From positions 1-7,091 of the forward strand of contig DLLA01000119.1 of NCBI GenBank assembly GCA_002479035.1: a DNA stretch of 7,091 nt. Reading direction: 5' to 3'. This stretch comes from Bacteroidales bacterium UBA7574 (lineage in GTDB: Bacteria > Bacteroidota > Bacteroidia > Bacteroidales > Paludibacteraceae). This document shows positions 5,225 to 7,091 of the stretch, piece after piece. Position numbers and translations under genes: made by a program. Within the stretch, counting starts at the first letter, position 1. Each line of letters begins with the position of its first letter. The notes under the pieces are model-generated. The model was not told the origin of the DNA. It searched no databases and saw only the letters and a program-made list of their open reading frames with translations.

Positions 5225-7091
5225 ATGAAGCAAACGCACATATACATACTGCTTTTTGCCGTTTTCATCGGGTTCTTATCCTCGTGTTCTACACAGAAGA
5301 ATACGGGGGCGACTCGTGCTTATCACCAGATGAAAACGAAATACAACATCTATTTCAACGGGCAAGTGGCGTTTGATGAGGGCGAAAAGGCTATCCGTGA
5401 GGCCAACGAAGACGACTATTCCACCATCCTGAACCTGTATCCGGTCTCCAATCACAAGGCGGCAGAGGCATCTGCCTCACAGATGGACAAGACCATAGAG
5501 AAATGCCGTAAGTGCATCAAGTTGCACAGTATCAAAGCACGTCCGAAGATTAACTACAAGAAGCAGAAAGACCCTAAGTACCAAGCATGGCTCAAACAAG
5601 AAGAGTTCAACAACCAAATGGGCAACGCATGGCTTATGCTTGGTATGGCGGAGTTTCACAAAGGCGACTTCTTAGGCAGTATCAGTACTTTCAATTACAT
5701 AGCCCGCCATTATGCTTACGACAAGGATATGGTAGCGCGTTGCCAACTATGGGTAGCACGTGCGTATGGTGAGATGGGGTGGCTGTACGAAGCAGAGGAC
5801 GCTCTCCGCAAGGTACAAGTGGACAACCTTGATAGAAAACACGCCTCATTATACTCTGCTGTCAGTGCCGATATACTGCTCAAGACCAAGCAGTACAACG
5901 AGGCTGTACCGTTCATCAAGATAGCACTGAAGGACGAAGACCGCAAAGGCAACCGTCCGCGCTTTATGTTTGTACTGGGACAGATATATCAGATGCAGGG
6001 CAACAGAACGGAAGCACGCGATGCGTATGCCAAAGTGCTGAAGATGCAACCATCCAATGAGATGGACTTCAACGCCAGACTACGCCGTGCACAGTTGGAA
6101 GACAACCTGTCCACTGCCGTCAAAGACCTGACCAAGATGGCACGGCAGGACAAGAACAAGGACGAATTAGACCAGATATACGGGGCTATCGGTAATGTTT
6201 ATCTTGCACGAAAAGACACTGCCCGTGCCTTGGAGAACTACGAACTGGCTATAGAGAAGAGTACCCAAAACGGACTCAACAAGGCGGCTGTACTCATCAC
6301 CGCGGGCGACATCTACTATACACAGCGGAACTACATCAAAGCAGGACCGTGCTATAAGGAGGCTACACAAATCATATCCTCCGAGAATGAGCAGTACACA
6401 CGCATTCAACGGCTCTCTGAGACCTTGGACGAACTGGTGGTTGAATACAATACAGTGCTGTTGCAGGACTCGTTGCAGCGTCTCGCTATGCTCACACCGG
6501 AGGAGCAACGAGTAGTGGTGGACTCTATCATAGCCCGCCTTGTCCGTGCGGAAGAAGAGGAGAAAGCCCGTGCCGAACAGGCAGCACGCGATGCAGAGAA
6601 CGATACAGGTCCGCGTAGTGTCAATACAACCAACATGCTTGGCAACGCAGGTGCAGGCGCAGCAGCATGGTATTTCTATAACCCGCAACTCATACGCTCC
6701 GGCAAACAGGCTTTCCGCACCCAATGGGGCAACCGTACGCTTGAGGACAACTGGCGCAGGTTGAGCAAAGCATCCACCTCTTCCTTTATGGATACACCCC
6801 CTGAAGAAGACGAGGAACAGGCACTTTCTACCGATTCCATCGGTACGGACAGCATTAAAAATACCGTACAGGTCGCTACCGAAACCGACAACCATAAGCC
6901 CGAATACTACCTGCAACAGATACCGAAGACCGATGAAGACTTCAGGCAATCGAACCTGCTTATTGCCAATGCACTGTACAATATGGTCTATATCTACCGT
7001 GACAAGGTAGGAGACCGCACTTTGAGTGATGAGACCTTCCGTGAGTTCTGCCGTCGCTTTCCTCGGGATGAACGCTTGTTGGACTTGTACA
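5225..7091 (+). CDS. porW: PorW/SprE-like TPR lipoprotein of the type IX secretion system (partial)
   Basis: The frame is open for 622 codons to the window edge; the C-terminus is missing. It begins with a lipoprotein signal, hydrophobic to residue 17, then L18-S-S-C21; the residues after C21 (STQKNT) lack the acidic motif linked to surface export, so a periplasm-facing lipoprotein is inferred. Family-typical segments follow: TKYNIYFNGQVAFDEGEKAI (38-57), DDYSTILNLYPVSN, TPR-like helix pairs from about 133 (GNAWLMLGMAEFHKGDF) to 390 including one near 321-346, a charged helix (440-458), then WYFYNPQ (482-488) and WGNRTLEDNWRR (501-512), which are hallmarks of SprE/PorW. In Flavobacterium and Porphyromonas this protein is needed for T9SS secretion or gliding, linking outer-membrane components to the motor. 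The start directly follows the tsaB stop, so translational coupling is likely; a modest AAAGG lies about 11 nt upstream. Assignment rests on recalled family motifs. Confidence 0.8.
   Translation, partial: MKQTHIYILLFAVFIGFLSSCSTQKNTGATRAYHQMKTKYNIYFNGQVAFDEGEKAIREANEDDYSTILNLYPVSNHKAAEASASQMDKTIEKCRKCIKLHSIKARPKINYKKQKDPKYQAWLKQEEFNNQMGNAWLMLGMAEFHKGDFLGSISTFNYIARHYAYDKDMVARCQLWVARAYGEMGWLYEAEDALRKVQVDNLDRKHASLYSAVSADILLKTKQYNEAVPFIKIALKDEDRKGNRPRFMFVLGQIYQMQGNRTEARDAYAKVLKMQPSNEMDFNARLRRAQLEDNLSTAVKDLTKMARQDKNKDELDQIYGAIGNVYLARKDTARALENYELAIEKSTQNGLNKAAVLITAGDIYYTQRNYIKAGPCYKEATQIISSENEQYTRIQRLSETLDELVVEYNTVLLQDSLQRLAMLTPEEQRVVVDSIIARLVRAEEEEKARAEQAARDAENDTGPRSVNTTNMLGNAGAGAAAWYFYNPQLIRSGKQAFRTQWGNRTLEDNWRRLSKASTSSFMDTPPEEDEEQALSTDSIGTDSIKNTVQVATETDNHKPEYYLQQIPKTDEDFRQSNLLIANALYNMVYIYRDKVGDRTLSDETFREFCRRFPRDERLLDLY

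Noticed and set aside
6167..6949. A 260-codon open frame on the minus strand
   Set aside because: It lies wholly antisense to the porW-like gene, which has clear family motifs through this region. Its translation is rich in Cys, Phe and Leu with no recognisable domain.

Overview
The window looks like chromosomal DNA from a member of the order Bacteroidales (Prevotella-like or a relative). Four things point there. Promoter-like sites match the Bacteroidetes -33/-7 pattern (TTTG about 20 nt before TAnnTTTG). Starts lack strong Shine-Dalgarno sequences and have A/T-rich leaders. A secreted repeat protein ends in a tail typical of Bacteroidales exported proteins. The last gene is a PorW/SprE-type lipoprotein. 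Genus cannot be fixed from the sequence alone.

Layout, left to right. Bases 1-412 are intergenic, with 11-bp tandem repeats, several small GC-rich hairpins and a weak promoter for queE. queE (413-1003, +) encodes the radical-SAM enzyme 7-carboxy-7-deazaguanine synthase of queuosine biosynthesis. After another GC-rich hairpin and a good promoter, 1251-3455 (+) encodes a 734-residue exported beta-rich repeat protein of unknown function, closed by a terminator. The gap 3456-3713 holds an 18-bp palindrome and, unexpectedly, a second copy of the last 93 bp of queE (3590-3682, 83/93 identical to 911-1003). cobB (3714-4421, -) is a sirtuin deacylase. It is divergent from tsaB (4517-5224, +), a tRNA t6A biosynthesis subunit, and their promoters overlap. 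tsaB is followed with no spacer by a porW/sprE-like TPR lipoprotein gene (5225 to beyond the right edge, +).

Functionally, queE and tsaB both belong to tRNA modification (queuosine at position 34, t6A at position 37) but are not in one operon. tsaB and porW probably are. porW belongs to the type IX secretion (T9SS)/gliding machinery, and the 1251-3455 product has a tail that could be a T9SS-type sorting signal, so machine component and possible client lie within 2 kb of each other.

The most unusual feature is the pair of 93-bp direct repeats made of the queE 3' end. They bracket the secreted-protein gene as a 2,679-bp segment. This suggests past insertion at, or duplication of, the queE 3' end. 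Recombination between the repeats would remove the secreted gene and leave an intact, slightly altered queE. No transposase, integrase, CRISPR array, tRNA or rRNA was seen.
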